Shown here: positions 19,801 through 28,148 of the stretch, piece by piece
Layout: the number at the start of each line of letters is the position of its first letter
How positions within the stretch are numbered: position 1 is the first letter of the stretch
Assembly (NCBI GenBank): GCA_002721895.1
Contig: PBLV01000036.1
Coordinates: 1 to 29,653 of the forward strand
Direction of reading: 5' to 3'
DNA length: 29,653 nucleotides
DNA from: Verrucomicrobiales bacterium
GTDB taxonomy: Bacteria > Verrucomicrobiota > Verrucomicrobiae > Limisphaerales > UBA1100
Position numbers and translations under genes: made by a program
Notes under the pieces: generated by a model
The model's database searches: none
Told to the model about the DNA's origin: nothing
The model's input: only the letters and a program-made list of their open reading frames with translations

Positions 19801-22800
19801 AGGATTGCTGATGTTTGGGTTGGAACGTGCGCGCTGGGCCGACACACCGTTCTTAGCCTGTTTCACCGCTGCAAACACGGCGATCTCGTGGATGCCCGGG
19901 TTCAACCAAACATCAACGGGCCTGCGCGCAGCCGCCGCGGCGGGCGCCAGTTCGAGGCGGCCATTCACGGCAACTGCCACCAGGTCGCCCGTTACATCCA
20001 ATCGCAATGCGCCCGCCTTCCTTTGAACCAGTTTGCCGTGCCACAGGACCGAGTGCGCCTCTGCTGCCTCCGGATTCTCCACGCCCGGCTCATCATCTTT
20101 TTCCTCGGAAAGGCTCCACTCCAGCACAGTAACCTCTTCTTCACTGAGGGCTGTCCCGGTTCGGGCGAGGTCCGCAATCTGGCGCCAAGTCGTGTAACCC
20201 GTGTGGTCACCCTTGAAGACGCGTTGTTTCATGGCACCCACTTCCTCCGCCACTGAATCCGCGGTGGGGATGCCTGGGTTGGCTGCCAATTGGAACCAGA
20301 AAACTCCATCATGACTCCCCAGCACCGTTGCCCGCACTGGCGCATTCTCCACCGCGTTGGGCGTCGACATGCGCAGCCGCGTGATGCCGTACACCTGCTT
20401 CATGTCAACCGTCAATGCCTTGGGGGTTTGGCCATCCGGTTCACTTTGCCAATAGCTCTCGCGGCTATGGTCAATGGCCATCAGTGGGTTGTGGTCGATG
20501 GCGCTATCGGTTGCCGCCGCGCCGGCCGGCAATTCCGCGGTTGGAATCGTGGCCTTGAATTCGCCCGTGTGCGAACCGGTCTCCTCCAACTCCACCTGTA
20601 CGGCATCCCCGCTGTCCGCGCGCAGGGTCACCAGCACCTTGTCCAGGTCATCGCCCAAGTCGCGGTCTGGATCCTTGACTCGGAGGAAGATGCGGTTGCC
20701 CGGCTTGACTTGGTTGGCCGGGCGTCCTTGTGATACGCGCTGATCGGCGTCGTCCTGTTCGCGTTGCTCCCGCTGCAGCCGTTCGGTAAGGGTCTCCTTT
20801 TCCTGATCAATGATCTCGCTGCTGGCCACCGCAAATTCACCATCCGCTGCAATGCGGATTTCCACGTCCGAAAGTGGCACGGTCCGAAATTGCTTTTTAA
20901 ACTCCTCCGGGTAATCGCTCTCGATCACGTCCCGCCCCGACAACTGCAGCACGCCGTCACCCGGCGCGACATTGGCCAGTGTGGTGTCGATTTCACCGCG
21001 GAAAAGTCCTTTGCCCGCACCCGCTGAACTGCGGAGATACACGAGTTCCTTGTCGCCTCCTGGTTTGGTGGTGACCATCACGGGGATTCGCGCCTGTCCC
21101 CGGCTGACCCCCAGATCGCGATCGTGAACGACAATGGAGAGTGCGTTGCCCGGCGTGTGTAGGCGCTTGCTGTGCTGGCCGAGTCGGCCGACAGTCCGCA
21201 AGAGGTTGAGCTGCTGGAGATAGCGTTGCTCCAGCCCATAAATCTCGGACAGACTGTAAAGAGTCTGGTTGGCCAGCTCCACGTCCGGGACGCGCTCCAA
21301 AATATGCTGGAATTTTTCGCGTGCCTCGTCGTGTTGTTCCTGTCGGAAAGCCAGCACGCCGGTCAGGAATTCCGCCCGCACCGAGATGCGCAGGTCAGGG
21401 TTTTCCTCGAGACTCTTAAAGATCATGGCTGCCTGATCGAAGACCTTTTGCGCCATGTAAGTCTCGCCAATGCCAAACCGCGCGTCGATGGCGTGAGGGG
21501 TGCCCGTGTAGCGGTTGGTCACGGTGGAATACTCCGCACGGGCCACGTCGTAGCGTTGCCCCTTGAAATAGCTCTTGGCCAGCAACAGCTGCATCCCCGC
21601 CTTGGCATCGATGCTTTGTTCCTTGCCCTCCGGCTTGTCGGGGTCGGTGTATTTCACCAGCCAGCTGCGCAGTGTGTCCTCCACGGCCAGAAGATTGTCC
21701 TCGCCCCCGGCGGCCATGAGGTGGTTGCAGACAAACTGAATCAAGTCCGGCGGAAGATTGTCACGGTGTTCCATAAAGAGCGCGGCGTTGTCCTGATACA
21801 TCTCCAGGGCCTTGGCCTTGTCGCCCAAGCGCAGATACAGCGCAGCTTGGAGCAGGGGAGCCATGGGGCTGTCCTCGTCAATTGTCAGACCCACCGCGCC
21901 CATGCGTGAATGCGCGCGCAGTACCGCGCCGCGACCGGCATCCTTCTCCTCTTTCGGAACGTTGGTCACGTGGGCCAGAATGCCGGTGAGAAGGGTGGCG
22001 CTTTCCACGTAGCGCTTGGCCTCGAATGCCTTTTGCGCGTAGCTGCGGAACGTGTTCCAGCGGGAGTGATCGTTGTGAGTGGTCTTGGTCACGCGCACGA
22101 GGCGGAGCAGACGTTCCATGGTCGGCTCTTCGTCCGTGGCCCCAGCCGCCAACAGGTCGCCCGCGGCCCAGGCTGAGGAATCGCGTCCACGAAGGTCGCG
22201 CACGACACGGAAGACCTCCAGTTTCGCGTCGTCGTCCAGTTCCTTCCAGTCCTTGTAGGTGGGGTTATCGCTCTCGATGTAGGTCTTGTTGCTATAGGCA
22301 AAATCACGCCAAGGGGATGCAAAGTTGCGCCAATCCTCGTTGGCAAAGGGGATGCCGGCCGATTGAGTTTCAATCTTCTTCACCGCCTCGGCAAAGACCT
22401 TCACGTTGCCCTGCAGCCGAAGGACATCCGTTGCCTTGTAGGCGGCAATACGCACCCTCATTTCCGGCCAGCGGAAATCGATCAACTCCCGCATGGGGGC
22501 TGGTGGGTTGCCGCCAAAGCGAAGAAATCGTTCCGCGCAGGTGCGCCCCTCGTTGCGGTTTTCGGTGGGGGCCTCGGCAACGCGCTGCCACCAGCCCAAG
22601 GCTTCATTCCTGCGACCGAGCTTGAAGAGGACATCTCCGATGTAGTCTCCATAAATGGGGCGCACTTTGCCGCGGATAAGCCATTGGTAAACCTGCACCG
22701 CCAGCGCGGCGTCTTCATTGCGTTCCGCCGCGCCCATCAAGTCGCGCGCAAGCTCCATATTTTCACCTTTGGCCATGGGGGGCAGTCTTAGGATTTGCTG

Positions 22801-24804
22801 CGCGTATTTTCTGGCCTCCTCCTTGTCCTCGTCATTGAGGTGGCTTTGCAGGGTCCAACTGGCGGCGGTGTAATCTTGGGGATGTGCCTTGAACAATTGG
22901 ATGGCGAGTTGCTTGGCACGCTCAGGATCACGCTGCTTGGCGTAGCTGATAAGCGCGCCACGTTGCGTGCCGACAAGGTGGAATTGGTTGCGCTTGCTTA
23001 GTGCACTGAAATTCGCCAGGGCGCGATCGCGCAACGGGATGGCGTTTTTCACGTTGCTGTTGGGGCTGCCATTCTTGAGATAGGCGTTGACTTCGGGGCG
23101 TTGGTTTTCCTGAGCCAACAGGCCAGTGATGTACTGGGCTTTGCCGCGATGAACTTTGTCGCGGCGCATGGAGGAGGCCCAGTTGCCAACGTAGTCGCGG
23201 TAGTAGGTCACCGTGATGTGGTCACGGCGCTCCTTTAGCAGCATGGCCACATCATTCCGAAACTGGCCGCCATCGGGCTGGCGGGCCAAGAGATCACTAA
23301 TGAGTGTCGATTGATGAGAACTGTAGAGATGTGTTTCTCTGGCGGCGGCCCGGGCATGGGTGAGGCCCTTGGCGTCGTCCTTCAGGCGGTCGATGTACAA
23401 CGCACGCGCGCGCGCGTAGTGGAGGGCCAACAGGTCGCCTTCGCGCTTGGCTTGGCGGGTGGGATTGAGCGCGGCATTGAGGGTGCGGTCGGCTTCGACG
23501 GCCATTTGGTTGACGGTGTTGGCCTTGGCGGTCAGGTCGCGCTGAGCATTTTGCAGTTCGGTGGATCGTTGTTGCGCCAGCTTAGTTGCGGCGGCAAGGG
23601 CGGTCTGCGCGGTTTTCTTCTTGTCCGCATCAGATTCCTTGTTGAAGGCATCGCGCTTGGCGGCTTCATCCTTCTTCGCATTCTCAAGGTTGGTTTGCGC
23701 GGTGGTCACGGAGTTTTGCGCGGAATTCCGCGCGGACAGGGAGGAGTCAAGGAGCCAGCTTACATAGTAGTTGGCCAGTCTATGTGCACTGGCGGCATGG
23801 GGAAGGGCACCGGCGATGTAGCGCGCGGCTTGGGTCGGGTTGCCCTCGCGATTGTGGGCATGGCCCACGTAGTAGTAGGTCGACCAGCGTTCACGTGAAT
23901 TTGGGTGGCGGCCGGCCAAGGCCCGTACTTCCGGCTCAATCTGGGCGGCCTTGAGGCCGGCGTTGTACATGTAGGCGATTTGTCGGCCATGCAGTTCCGC
24001 GCTGTCGCCCAGACTGCGGGCCTGCTTGAGGCTGGCCACGGCGTTGGCCCATTGGCTTTGGGAGGCATAGCTGGCGGCCATGAGTTCATGCAGATGGTGC
24101 TGCATGCGGCGGGTGAGGGGCAGGCCTTTTTTAAACATCTTTTGTGCGGCGACATTGGCTTCCGCCCAGCGGCTGTTGGCGCGGTATTGCTCAACCGCAC
24201 GCAGGCCGGCGCGCAGGGTGAATTCGCTGGGGGGCAGTTTCTCTAGGAGGCTTTCGGCCATTTCCGCGGTGCGGATGCGGATGCGGCCGTTTCCGGTATG
24301 CACATAGAGTTCGCTGGCGCGCTGGCCGGCTACGCGGTTGGCGGCGATGGGCTTGTGCAGCCACAGTGCGCGATAGGCGTCGGCGGCTTCGATGCGTTTA
24401 TTGTTGAGCACGAGGGCATCGCCGAGGCGTTGGACAACGTCGATGGCCTCGGTGGAGTCCGGGTAGCGCGAGAGGTATTCGCGGGCGTAAGTGATGAAGT
24501 CATCCCAGCGCGCCATGACTTCCAGACCGTCGAGCAGCTTGAGCATGATGGCGCGGTGTTGCGTATTGGTGGATTGTGCCTTGGCGAACCGTTCGCCCAC
24601 GCGCACAAGGCCAAAGACCCGGCCGTGTTCATGGTAGAGGTTCACAAGCTCGATCATGGCCTTGGCGCCTTGGGGGGAGGTATCGAGGGCCTTGCTCAAC
24701 TCGGCCTCGAGAGCCTTGGCCTTGGCGTCCACTTCGGCCGCGGGTACGGCGGCCGGCACGCACAGCGGCAGGAGCAGGAGGGAAAGGAGGAGTGTTTTTT
24801 TCAT
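16816..24804 (-). CDS. Giant exported protein: TPR arrays, DxD beta-repeats, discoidin-like and CBM6-like domains
   Basis: The product has 2662 residues. Signal peptide MKKTLLLSLLLLPLCVPAA. From about 30 to 1230 it is mostly helical TPR-type repeats, with an Ala/Lys/Gln coiled coil at about 350-440. Five copies of a beta-repeat follow, near 1230-1310, 1370-1420, 1965-2045, 2105-2170 and 2275-2365, with the pattern VxDxDxD ... (S/T)GxF ... GDxIxxxYxD. A discoidin (F5/8C)-like segment lies at about 1425-1515 (AIDHSRESYWQSEPDG, MKQVYGITRLRMS). A CBM6-like segment lies at about 1735-1830 (YNVWMELAHQGGGSSYRMTF). The last about 260 residues are TPRs again. These features suggest a periplasm-spanning or surface protein that binds sugars. 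A membrane anchor is not seen beyond the signal peptide. Confidence 0.85.
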   Translation of the reverse strand: MKKTLLLSLLLLPLCVPAAVPAAEVDAKAKALEAELSKALDTSPQGAKAMIELVNLYHEHGRVFGLVRVGERFAKAQSTNTQHRAIMLKLLDGLEVMARWDDFITYAREYLSRYPDSTEAIDVVQRLGDALVLNNKRIEAADAYRALWLHKPIAANRVAGQRASELYVHTGNGRIRIRTAEMAESLLEKLPPSEFTLRAGLRAVEQYRANSRWAEANVAAQKMFKKGLPLTRRMQHHLHELMAASYASQSQWANAVASLKQARSLGDSAELHGRQIAYMYNAGLKAAQIEPEVRALAGRHPNSRERWSTYYYVGHAHNREGNPTQAARYIAGALPHAASAHRLANYYVSWLLDSSLSARNSAQNSVTTAQTNLENAKKDEAAKRDAFNKESDADKKKTAQTALAAATKLAQQRSTELQNAQRDLTAKANTVNQMAVEADRTLNAALNPTRQAKREGDLLALHYARARALYIDRLKDDAKGLTHARAAARETHLYSSHQSTLISDLLARQPDGGQFRNDVAMLLKERRDHITVTYYRDYVGNWASSMRRDKVHRGKAQYITGLLAQENQRPEVNAYLKNGSPNSNVKNAIPLRDRALANFSALSKRNQFHLVGTQRGALISYAKQRDPERAKQLAIQLFKAHPQDYTAASWTLQSHLNDEDKEEARKYAQQILRLPPMAKGENMELARDLMGAAERNEDAALAVQVYQWLIRGKVRPIYGDYIGDVLFKLGRRNEALGWWQRVAEAPTENRNEGRTCAERFLRFGGNPPAPMRELIDFRWPEMRVRIAAYKATDVLRLQGNVKVFAEAVKKIETQSAGIPFANEDWRNFASPWRDFAYSNKTYIESDNPTYKDWKELDDDAKLEVFRVVRDLRGRDSSAWAAGDLLAAGATDEEPTMERLLRLVRVTKTTHNDHSRWNTFRSYAQKAFEAKRYVESATLLTGILAHVTNVPKEEKDAGRGAVLRAHSRMGAVGLTIDEDSPMAPLLQAALYLRLGDKAKALEMYQDNAALFMEHRDNLPPDLIQFVCNHLMAAGGEDNLLAVEDTLRSWLVKYTDPDKPEGKEQSIDAKAGMQLLLAKSYFKGQRYDVARAEYSTVTNRYTGTPHAIDARFGIGETYMAQKVFDQAAMIFKSLEENPDLRISVRAEFLTGVLAFRQEQHDEAREKFQHILERVPDVELANQTLYSLSEIYGLEQRYLQQLNLLRTVGRLGQHSKRLHTPGNALSIVVHDRDLGVSRGQARIPVMVTTKPGGDKELVYLRSSAGAGKGLFRGEIDTTLANVAPGDGVLQLSGRDVIESDYPEEFKKQFRTVPLSDVEIRIAADGEFAVASSEIIDQEKETLTERLQREQREQDDADQRVSQGRPANQVKPGNRIFLRVKDPDRDLGDDLDKVLVTLRADSGDAVQVELEETGSHTGEFKATIPTAELPAGAAATDSAIDHNPLMAIDHSRESYWQSEPDGQTPKALTVDMKQVYGITRLRMSTPNAVENAPVRATVLGSHDGVFWFQLAANPGIPTADSVAEEVGAMKQRVFKGDHTGYTTWRQIADLARTGTALSEEEVTVLEWSLSEEKDDEPGVENPEAAEAHSVLWHGKLVQRKAGALRLDVTGDLVAVAVNGRLELAPAAAAARRPVDVWLNPGIHEIAVFAAVKQAKNGVSAQRARSNPNISNPKPVSFTEEDFDLDGAAEFFGAEPAIKEKTAQPIASANDEFSFNKKTEKFGIVEGLKPEAEVVGYWQALEDTLQWKFNATTPGVYNVWMELAHQGGGSSYRMTFGDQVIEAATPNTGAWSTYRKIRIGAVHIEEAGEKTLAIAPVEIANSGLMNLAGIELRPSKGENVILRDRSWEFFFPETPMRYVQFQVHEYLGDSVAVNHVELRGPEAAPIPTQEDVSKLATNDILEIAGGDTVNASYTDETAVAVNGGSRLLTAQLQATYYNAKVEPISFDFTRTGGGQVQQTRKELLRVDPGERVTFEVVDYDMDQTDARDKVPVSIWLNGQKWKDLEAVETEEYSGTFRVEVDTAEAPADGKLVIQRGDTIICRYTDKQNTFPGNTVDREGQVFANEPTEGRLRIVETRLIQPPIGSDAPPRTEYLPESEEPLAADHQARVNYFAPLTVEVIDPDAAKDGLSTVKVILNAGTTNAVEVTCQLSTQFGDFSNLDTTQANQALLLGRFIGQVRMQLGGEGSPTTIPRALGDNMSLVGRVRVAGTEEDENEPNSNLVHTVLNVNGKSTLNAAYEDALRPGGTPQKLAARGRLVTDGTMAITEEDYKEPLELLHVGEKLYVIVNDPDLDISDERDAAEITIQSESGELETVKIEETLSHSGVFTGSMDLKAREKPEPGNFDPAEMKIECFFGDKLSIGYTDNAAGTLEGNATLRAEIPVAIGTDGLVSAFSKIFGNQQLAVQTQFHIAESYFELFKNNLALERKDESQKALRAGRRMLKEIMVDYPDPKYLPRIAYLSGQFSQELKDWNEAANSYALIVRQYPNHTLAADAQYKLAQCYEEAEDFDRALEEYVTLAATHPKSPLIPKTMIRINEYFYKRENYKIAAKVAEKFMDRFSDHEAAPKMGFRWGQCHYKNEAYAKAAEVFDLFVKKFPDDSLSAQSIFWAGESWRMANNVPQAFRRYNRCRWDFPESEAAQFARGRLALPEMLRQFEAEANSVDNDN

Positions 24805-24833
24805 CTTGTTTTAATTATGGTCGAGGTGATGTG

Positions 24834-27272
24834 TCAGAAGCCAGCCTTGGCAAGGGCCTGGCTGATGCGCTTGGCCTCGGGGGCCAGTTGGCTCTCGGGG
24901 AATTCGTCGATCATCTGGTCAAACCGCTTGCGGGCCTCGGCGCGCCGGTTCATGCGGTAGAGGCAGCGGCCGTAGTTGAAGAGGATTACGTCCAGGAAGT
25001 TTGCGTCCGGATGGTCGGAGAGAACCTTCTCGAAAACGTCCACGGCCCGGGCGTAGTCCTTTTTCTGGTAATAAAAGCTCGCCATTTTCGCGACTGCGTC
25101 GCCCACGCGGCCGCTTTCAGGAAACTGGTCAAACACGGCCTTGTAAGCCTGAAAAGCGCGCTCAAACATCTGTTGGTTGTTGCCGGTGGCCGCCTTGGCC
25201 ATTTCCTCGTAACATTCACCAATGCCATACTGGCCCTCGCCGCGAAGCTGGCTCTTGGTCAGGCGCGTGAGGTTGTTGAACAGCGCGATGGCGCGCTGGT
25301 AGTCGCCGCCCTTCTGCGCGACGCGCGCTTGGGCGAGAATGGCCTCGTCGAGATAAACGCTCTCCGGGAATTCACGCTGAAGACGCAGGCTCATGGCGGC
25401 CGCGAGATTCAACTGGTCCATCGCAAAATAGATCTTCCAGAGCTGTACGTAGGTTTCCTCCAGAATCCCGCCGCCCAACTTGCGGGCGTCATCAACAATC
25501 TCTTCACAGACGCCCAGTGCTTCCTTGTATTTTAGCTGGGCTTTTTCATCGAGGCCAAATTCCCTGTATTGGGTGCCGATGTGGGTCAGGGCGCTGGCGG
25601 TCTTGAGCTTGGTTTTGAGTTCCAGTTCCGCATCGGTGATTTCCGTGCGGGTGACGCGCACGCCGCCCAAGTTGCCCTCCACGCATTTGGCCCGGGTGGC
25701 GAGGGCGCGCGGGCCGGGGCTGATGTTGAGCTGGTCGAGGTAATTTACGCGCACGAAATCGCCGGGCATGGCTTGGAGCTTGGCGTCGTTGGGCACGACC
25801 TCGTCAGTTTGGTCCACGGGAATTGTGCCTCGGAACACGCCTGAGTGGATGGTGCCATCGTCAACCTCTTCCACCGGCTTGGCGGTTGGCTGCTCCGGCT
25901 GGGGCGCGGCTGGATTGTCTTCAGCTCTTGGTTGTGGATCGATTTCTGTCGGCGCTTCGGGGCTTTCCTCGGGATTGTTTTTCTCGTCCGCGGGTCGGTT
26001 GATGATCTGGTTGGTCTTGGGCAGAACTGCCTCTTTGAGATTGATGCTCACCGTGTCAATGACCTTGAAGGGGTCGATCTCCGGTTCCTCCGGTTGCAAT
26101 GTCACGCCAGAGATTGCAGGTGCTTCCGGCTGTTCCCCCGGTGTGTCGGGTTGCAGCTTGCCCTCGGCGATGAGCTTGGCTTTTTCCTCCTCGATCTCCA
26201 GCGCCGTCTTGCGCCGCAACACCTCCACGCGCACCTGAAGGATATCCGCGCCATCGCTCACATCCCGGTCGGCATCGCTGACCTGCAGGTTGGCCTCCTT
26301 GCCCAGAACCACGCCCTGCAGCGCCTCGGAAAACGCGCCGTCCATCACCTGAACCATCGCGTTGCCCACCACCACCACCTGCTTTTCGCGCCGTGTGTCA
26401 AACTGGCGGTCGGCCGTGTGAGCGTCCGTGTAATGCACCTGTACCTTGGCCGTGCCAGTGACTTCCAGGATGCCATTGCCTTTGCGTGGCTTGCCCAGCC
26501 GCGTGGGAACGCTTCCCAAGACCACGCGCACATTGCGCCCAATGGGGATGCAGTCCACCTGCTCCTCGTCGCCCTCGGAGGTTTTCAAGGTTACCTTTAC
26601 CGATTCGTCCTTTTCCAGAATCGCCAGATCCGCATCCTCAATTTTCACGAAAAACCGCTTGCCGGCCTCCAGCTTTTCCGCGTTGGTATCCTTGTCGCCC
26701 ACCGCCGTGCCGACCTTTTCCAAGGCGGCAATCGCGCGTCCATAGTGTCCTTGGCGGAAATGTCCGAGGCCTATGTAGTAGTAAGCTTCGTTTACGTGCT
26801 GGGAGACGGGGAATTCCTCGATGACCCGCCGCATGACCTTGAAGCACTGGCCATAATGACGCCCCTCGAAAAAACAAACCCCTGTTTTGAGGATAGCCAT
26901 TGCCCGCATGTCCTCGTCGCGGTTTTCCTCGTTCGCCACCGCCTCAAAGCTCGCCCGTGCCTTGTCATACGCGTTTTTGCGGTTGAGAAAATGTTCTCCC
27001 AGTTTCATGTGGGCCTCATAGCGCACGCGGCTGCGTGGATACCGCTCAATGACCGATTGCCAAATCTCCACGGCTTTTTCCATTTCGCCGGCATCATAAC
27101 GGAGGTCGCCGGCCTGAATCAGTTTGCGTGCCGCGCGATCTTCCACAATGGATCCCCGCAAGGCTGGTCCGCCCGGGGCCGGCCCGGCGGGGAGAATTAA
27201 ACTGGATGCAAAAATGGATAACGCAATGATGAGGGGTGAGGGTCTGGCTGACATGATTTTTATCTGACGCAT
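24834..27272 (-). CDS. Exported TPR and DxD beta-repeat protein, first gene of the ExbB/ExbD operon
   Basis: The product has 812 residues from ATG 27272; ATG 27254 (MSARPSPLIIALSIFASSLI) also gives a good signal peptide, and the frame is open to 27365 without one. TPR-like repeats at about 40-200 include YDAGEMEKAVEIWQSVIERY and YYIGLGHFRQGHYGRAIAAL. Two DxD beta-repeats follow. The second is split by a Pro/Glu-rich insert between VSDADRDVSDGADILQV and IHSGVFRGTI. It ends in MPGDFVRVNYLD. The C-terminal about 250 residues are TPRs (FEKVLSDHPDANFL, RKRFDQMIDEFPESQLAP). The domain set mirrors the 2662-aa protein encoded 29 bp downstream, so both probably build the same structure in the periplasm or outer envelope. 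Confidence 0.83.
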   Translation of the reverse strand: MRQIKIMSARPSPLIIALSIFASSLILPAGPAPGGPALRGSIVEDRAARKLIQAGDLRYDAGEMEKAVEIWQSVIERYPRSRVRYEAHMKLGEHFLNRKNAYDKARASFEAVANEENRDEDMRAMAILKTGVCFFEGRHYGQCFKVMRRVIEEFPVSQHVNEAYYYIGLGHFRQGHYGRAIAALEKVGTAVGDKDTNAEKLEAGKRFFVKIEDADLAILEKDESVKVTLKTSEGDEEQVDCIPIGRNVRVVLGSVPTRLGKPRKGNGILEVTGTAKVQVHYTDAHTADRQFDTRREKQVVVVGNAMVQVMDGAFSEALQGVVLGKEANLQVSDADRDVSDGADILQVRVEVLRRKTALEIEEEKAKLIAEGKLQPDTPGEQPEAPAISGVTLQPEEPEIDPFKVIDTVSINLKEAVLPKTNQIINRPADEKNNPEESPEAPTEIDPQPRAEDNPAAPQPEQPTAKPVEEVDDGTIHSGVFRGTIPVDQTDEVVPNDAKLQAMPGDFVRVNYLDQLNISPGPRALATRAKCVEGNLGGVRVTRTEITDAELELKTKLKTASALTHIGTQYREFGLDEKAQLKYKEALGVCEEIVDDARKLGGGILEETYVQLWKIYFAMDQLNLAAAMSLRLQREFPESVYLDEAILAQARVAQKGGDYQRAIALFNNLTRLTKSQLRGEGQYGIGECYEEMAKAATGNNQQMFERAFQAYKAVFDQFPESGRVGDAVAKMASFYYQKKDYARAVDVFEKVLSDHPDANFLDVILFNYGRCLYRMNRRAEARKRFDQMIDEFPESQLAPEAKRISQALAKAGF

Positions 27273-27331
27273 TGAAACAAATATCCCATCAACAGACTTA
27301 CCCGATCCGATGACGTGGGACAACGCGACCG

Positions 27332-27359
27332 ATCGTAAATCACACCCCGTCGAAATCAA
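27332..27359 (-). promoter_or_regulatory. Candidate sigma-70-like promoter of the eight-gene operon
   Basis: On the - strand TTGATT (27359-27354) and TACGAT (27337-27332) are 16 bp apart, in the only intergenic space of any size upstream of the operon (27273-27381). Transcription would start near 27325, about 50 bp before ATG 27272. Each hexamer matches four of six consensus bases. Confidence 0.35.
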
Positions 27360-27381
27360 CCCCAATAGAGTCCGCGAGGCA

Positions 27382-28122
27382 TCAGTCCGCCAAATTATTC
27401 AGTAGGGTGGCCCAATGCTGTTTCCAATCGAAATCCCCGTCACTAAACCAGCCGATTTGGCGGGAATGATCCGCCTGCCACACTGTACAATCCTCCCCCC
27501 AGTGCGCCGAGACGGTTGAAACCAACCCATCGTTTGGTCCCTCTATTTTCACGATATGATCGTGGCACAACCGAAGGGTTGGCAGCATCTGTTCGCGCGG
27601 GCATTCGCCTACGATGGAACGATAGCGCACCTCTTTCACGTTCGGTGTTTGCCGGTTGAATTCTGCCATGCGCGCCGAGCCCAAGTCATGGAATGCCTCT
27701 GTGTCCAGCGGGCTGGCGTCCATCATTTGAAGCACCCCCGTTGCATCGGCCGTCGCCACTCCCCAGTCCGCGATGGGTGATCCGCGATGAGGTGAGGCAA
27801 TGGTCGTCAGGGAGATCACACGGTCCGCCGTCCCCAAGTGCGTCACCATGTGCCGTGCGTCGAGCCCGCCTTGACTGTGACCGATCACATGCGTCGGCAC
27901 TTTCGTTGCGGTCAGAATACCCTTCCGTAGAGCTTCCGCCTTTCGCGTGATTGACCCGATACCCGGAACTTCCGTGACGATTACCTCATTGCCCGTGGCC
28001 CGCAGCCAGTCAGGGATTCCATGAAAATAATTCTCGATTCGGCCGCCGCCAAACAAACCTTGCATCAAACCCAACATTCCGTGCGCCAAAACAATTGGCG
28101 CGTCCAGTTTGGGGGCATTCAT
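27382..28122 (-). CDS. Lipase-like alpha/beta hydrolase
   Basis: The product has 246 residues from ATG 28122 (MNAPKLDAPIVLAHGMLGLM). The oxyanion-side motif PIVLAHGMLG and the nucleophile elbow GHSQGG identify a triacylglycerol-lipase-like esterase (bacterial lipase family I style). SPHRGSPIADW follows the elbow as in such lipases. Candidate acid and histidine lie in EGPNDGLVS and VWQADHSRQIGW. No signal peptide is visible. An in-frame GTG at 28152 would overlap the preceding stop (GTGA) and add ten residues, so coupling to the PQQ-type gene is possible. The frame is open far upstream through the PQQ-type gene, but that part is out-of-frame translation of a real gene and I reject it. Confidence 0.82.
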   Translation of the reverse strand: MNAPKLDAPIVLAHGMLGLMQGLFGGGRIENYFHGIPDWLRATGNEVIVTEVPGIGSITRKAEALRKGILTATKVPTHVIGHSQGGLDARHMVTHLGTADRVISLTTIASPHRGSPIADWGVATADATGVLQMMDASPLDTEAFHDLGSARMAEFNRQTPNVKEVRYRSIVGECPREQMLPTLRLCHDHIVKIEGPNDGLVSTVSAHWGEDCTVWQADHSRQIGWFSDGDFDWKQHWATLLNNLAD

Positions 28123-28148
28123 CGCTTGTTGGGAACCGTCCACCCAAT

